DNA of 51,928 bases, taken from the NCBI RefSeq assembly GCF_015207525.1, contig NZ_JADEWR010000001.1, forward strand, positions 287,784-339,711, in the 5' to 3' direction. Position numbers and translations under genes: made by a program. How positions within the stretch are numbered: the first letter of the stretch is position 1; the number at the start of each line of letters is the position of its first letter. This DNA comes from Nodosilinea sp. LEGE 06152 (GTDB lineage: Bacteria; Cyanobacteriota; Cyanobacteriia; Phormidesmidales; Phormidesmidaceae). Positions 50,388-51,928 of the stretch are shown here, one piece after another. The notes beneath the pieces were generated by a model. It was not told the DNA's origin. It saw only the letters and a program-made list of their open reading frames with translations, and made no database searches.

Positions 50388-51281
50388 ATGAAAATTCGTC
50401 GTCGCCCTCCCAACCCCGCTGTTGCGGTCAAGCACTTGCAATACCAGATCAAAGCCGACGATGCTGAACCCAGGCACATTTTAGAAAAAATTGTTTGGCA
50501 CAAAGAAACCGAGGTAACGGCCCTGCGGGAGCGTTTGCCCCTGGCCGATCTGCAGCGGCAGGTGCTCGATGCGCCGCCGCCGCGCGACTTTGTGGTTGCC
50601 CTACGTGAGGGGCGCACAACCCCAGCCCTCATTGCCGAGGTCAAGAAAGCCTCGCCCAGCCAGGGGGTAATGCGGCCTGACTTTGACCCGGTGGCGATCG
50701 CCCAAACCTATGCGGCCCACGGGGCTAGCTGCCTCTCGGTGCTCACCGACAAAGCCTTTTTTCAGGGTGATTTTGAGTACCTGGCCCAAATTCGTCAGGC
50801 GGTAGACCTGCCCCTGCTGTGTAAAGAGTTCATCATCTACCCCTACCAGATGTACCTGGCTCGCTCTAAGGGAGCCGACGCGGTGCTGCTGATTGCCGCC
50901 ATTTTGAGCGACCAGGACCTGACCTACTTTGTGCAGATCGCCAAGGCTCTGGGCATGGCTGTGCTGGTCGAGGTGCACACCTTGGAGGAGCTAGACCGGG
51001 TGCTGGCGGTGCCGGGGCTGGCGCTGATTGGCATCAACAATCGCGATTTAGAGACCTTCACCACCCGATTGGAGACCACCGCAGAGCTGATTACGGCCCG
51101 CCGCGATCAGCTGGTCGCCAGCGGAGCTGTAGTAGTCAGCGAATCGGGCATTCACACGCCGGCCGATTTGCAGGCGGTGACGGCCGCCGGGGCAACGGCG
51201 GTGCTGATTGGCGAGTCGCTGATTCGCCAGCCCGACCCAGGGCAGGCCATCGACCAACTTTACAAAAAAAATACCGTGTAG
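50388..51281 (+). CDS. trpC: Indole-3-glycerol phosphate synthase
   Basis: This 297-residue TIM-barrel enzyme makes indole-3-glycerol phosphate from CdRP in tryptophan synthesis. Family motifs are [74 protein letters not shown] and [20 protein letters not shown]. The N-terminal 30 residues ([18 protein letters not shown]) are a typical cyanobacterial extension. ATG 50388 is the first start after the MITE-like element. No other trp gene is adjacent. Confidence 0.95.
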   Translation: MKIRRRPPNPAVAVKHLQYQIKADDAEPRHILEKIVWHKETEVTALRERLPLADLQRQVLDAPPPRDFVVALREGRTTPALIAEVKKASPSQGVMRPDFDPVAIAQTYAAHGASCLSVLTDKAFFQGDFEYLAQIRQAVDLPLLCKEFIIYPYQMYLARSKGADAVLLIAAILSDQDLTYFVQIAKALGMAVLVEVHTLEELDRVLAVPGLALIGINNRDLETFTTRLETTAELITARRDQLVASGAVVVSESGIHTPADLQAVTAAGATAVLIGESLIRQPDPGQAIDQLYKKNTV

Positions 51282-51340
51282 ATACTGAAGTCTTTAAGCA
51301 CTTCCTGATTTAATCAACAGATCGCACCCTGGGGCACGCA

Positions 51341-51610
51341 ATGGCAAATTTAGGCAAACCGCTCCCGCTACCCTCCCATATTCACTACGAGCTGCTGCTG
51401 CGGCTGCTAGAGCAGCAGACCATGTCGGTGGCTTACCAAAACCCCCAGATTCGGATGCAGGTTCAGGAGCTCATTATCGTCATGCGCAAGGCCCTGTCGC
51501 AGCAGCGCCAGCTCGAAGAAACCTGCAAACAGGCCAAAATTGAGGTCGAATACCAGTGGTCGACCAATCAGCTGGGCGATCGCTTTTTGCCTGAGGATGT
51601 GGCTCCCTAG
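51341..51610 (+). CDS. DUF5340 family protein
   Basis: This 89-residue helical protein (LPSHIHYELLLRLLEQQTM, then QIRMQVQELIIVMRKALSQQ) matches the small cyanobacterial DUF5340 family, which is of unknown function. It is charged, with no membrane segment or cysteine cluster beyond one Cys (EETCKQ). ATG 51341 lies 59 bases after trpC on the same strand, so the two may share a transcript. Confidence 0.85.
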   Translation: MANLGKPLPLPSHIHYELLLRLLEQQTMSVAYQNPQIRMQVQELIIVMRKALSQQRQLEETCKQAKIEVEYQWSTNQLGDRFLPEDVAP

Positions 51611-51809
51611 GGGCAGAACTTGGTTGAATAGTAGTGCTGGTTACTTCCAGGGGCTTTTTTTCTCTGCAAGCTATATTAAGTTCAACCTTGAGGTGAGTCG
51701 ATCTATCCCTAGCAAGATGCTAGGCAGAGACTATGCCCTTGCCCTAAGGTATGACTTTCGGCTGGGCGGCCCTTGCCCAACCTCCTAATAATTTGTGTGA
51801 GGAAAGACC

Positions 51810-51928
51810 ATGAAACGACGCTGGTTTTTGGCATCTACCGCCGCAGTTGCTCTGGCTACTGTGAGCCTTACCGCAGCCTGCGGGGGCGGCCAGTCTGCCG
51901 GGGGCGACGGGGCGGCTGGGGGCGACGG
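51810..51928 (+). CDS. Lipoprotein, partial at window edge
   Basis: The gene starts at ATG 51810 with GAGGAAAG upstream and runs off the end. It begins MKRRWFLASTAAVALATVSL, then a lipobox TAAC, a lipoprotein signal with an arginine pair as in many substrate-binding proteins of ABC or TRAP transporters. The visible mature part is Gly-rich (GGGQSAGGDGAAGGDG). Which transporter it serves cannot be told from 39 residues. Confidence 0.8.
   Translation, partial: MKRRWFLASTAAVALATVSLTAACGGGQSAGGDGAAGGD

Noticed and set aside
1..51928. HIP1 octamers as individual regulatory sites
   Set aside because: They are spread through genes and spacers alike and serve here only as a lineage marker, except at the duplication breakpoint.

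Overview
The window is a piece of a cyanobacterial chromosome. HIP1 octamers (GCGATCGC) occur throughout, in genes and spacers. Many genes belong to families known mainly from cyanobacteria: a phycobilisome linker-domain protein, an IctB-like membrane protein, a PedR-like LuxR regulator, a transaldolase with a C-terminal EF-hand pair, and DUF1816, DUF4327, DUF5340, DUF4168 and TIGR03792 proteins. GC content is fairly high, and simple heptad repeats of the TGGATGGG type lie in several spacers. A Leptolyngbya- or Nodosilinea-like filamentous lineage fits, but the genus is inference. Most of the window is ordinary, densely packed core genome with both strands used.

Layout. 1-8600: spacer repeats, a carotenoid oxygenase, a toxin-antitoxin pair whose toxin is split by a small transposable element, a duplicated tail of the carotenoid oxygenase, a tandem histidine-phosphatase gene overlapping a dihydroorotase-like gene, an AraC regulator, DUF554 and DUF362 proteins. 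8600-15250: S41 processing protease, hemC, an exported helical-repeat protein, TIGR03792, an AT-richer methyltransferase, a compact kinase-like protein and a zinc-ribbon membrane protein. 15250-19600: alpha-E and circularly permuted ATP-grasp genes, then tal. 19900-29800: IctB-like protein, SRPBCC, HugZ-like and EamA proteins, a long Pro/Ala-rich lipoprotein, an alpha/beta hydrolase, DUF1816, an RlmB-type methyltransferase with a KPRY-repeat tail, an HxlR regulator and DUF4327. 30000-38650: CAP protein, lipA, L,D-transpeptidase, a Gfo/Idh oxidoreductase, a CNNM/CorC transporter, a tRNA with anticodon CAU, pyrE and two methyltransferases. 38700-51928: hisS, a pedR-like gene, a DUF4168 protein, a class A PBP, tyrS, the linker protein, murA, tRNA-Leu(CAG), a SpoU methyltransferase, lpdA, trpC, DUF5340 and the start of a lipoprotein gene.

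Genes that probably work together: the toxin-antitoxin pair; the phosphatase and dihydroorotase-like genes (GTGA overlap); the TPR-like and TIGR03792 genes (TGATG overlap); ATP-grasp and alpha-E; the 35260-35508 membrane protein and the CNNM protein; pyrE and the methyltransferase that starts inside its stop codon.

The most unusual layer is the small non-autonomous repeats. Family A (about 122-124 bp, two copies) has split the toxin gene with a TA duplication, and removing it in silico restores the frame exactly. Family B (about 115-128 bp, four copies) has TAGGG ends, and in two places those ends form the stop codons of the flanking genes. A third element (50226-50355) has GTAGGGTGGGCATTG ends, and a perfect 28-bp palindrome at 8559-8586 resembles two of those ends joined. 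I found no CRISPR array, prophage, transposase gene or biosynthetic cluster, and no clearly new multi-gene system. Start choices, family names and functions were read by eye and no searches were run.
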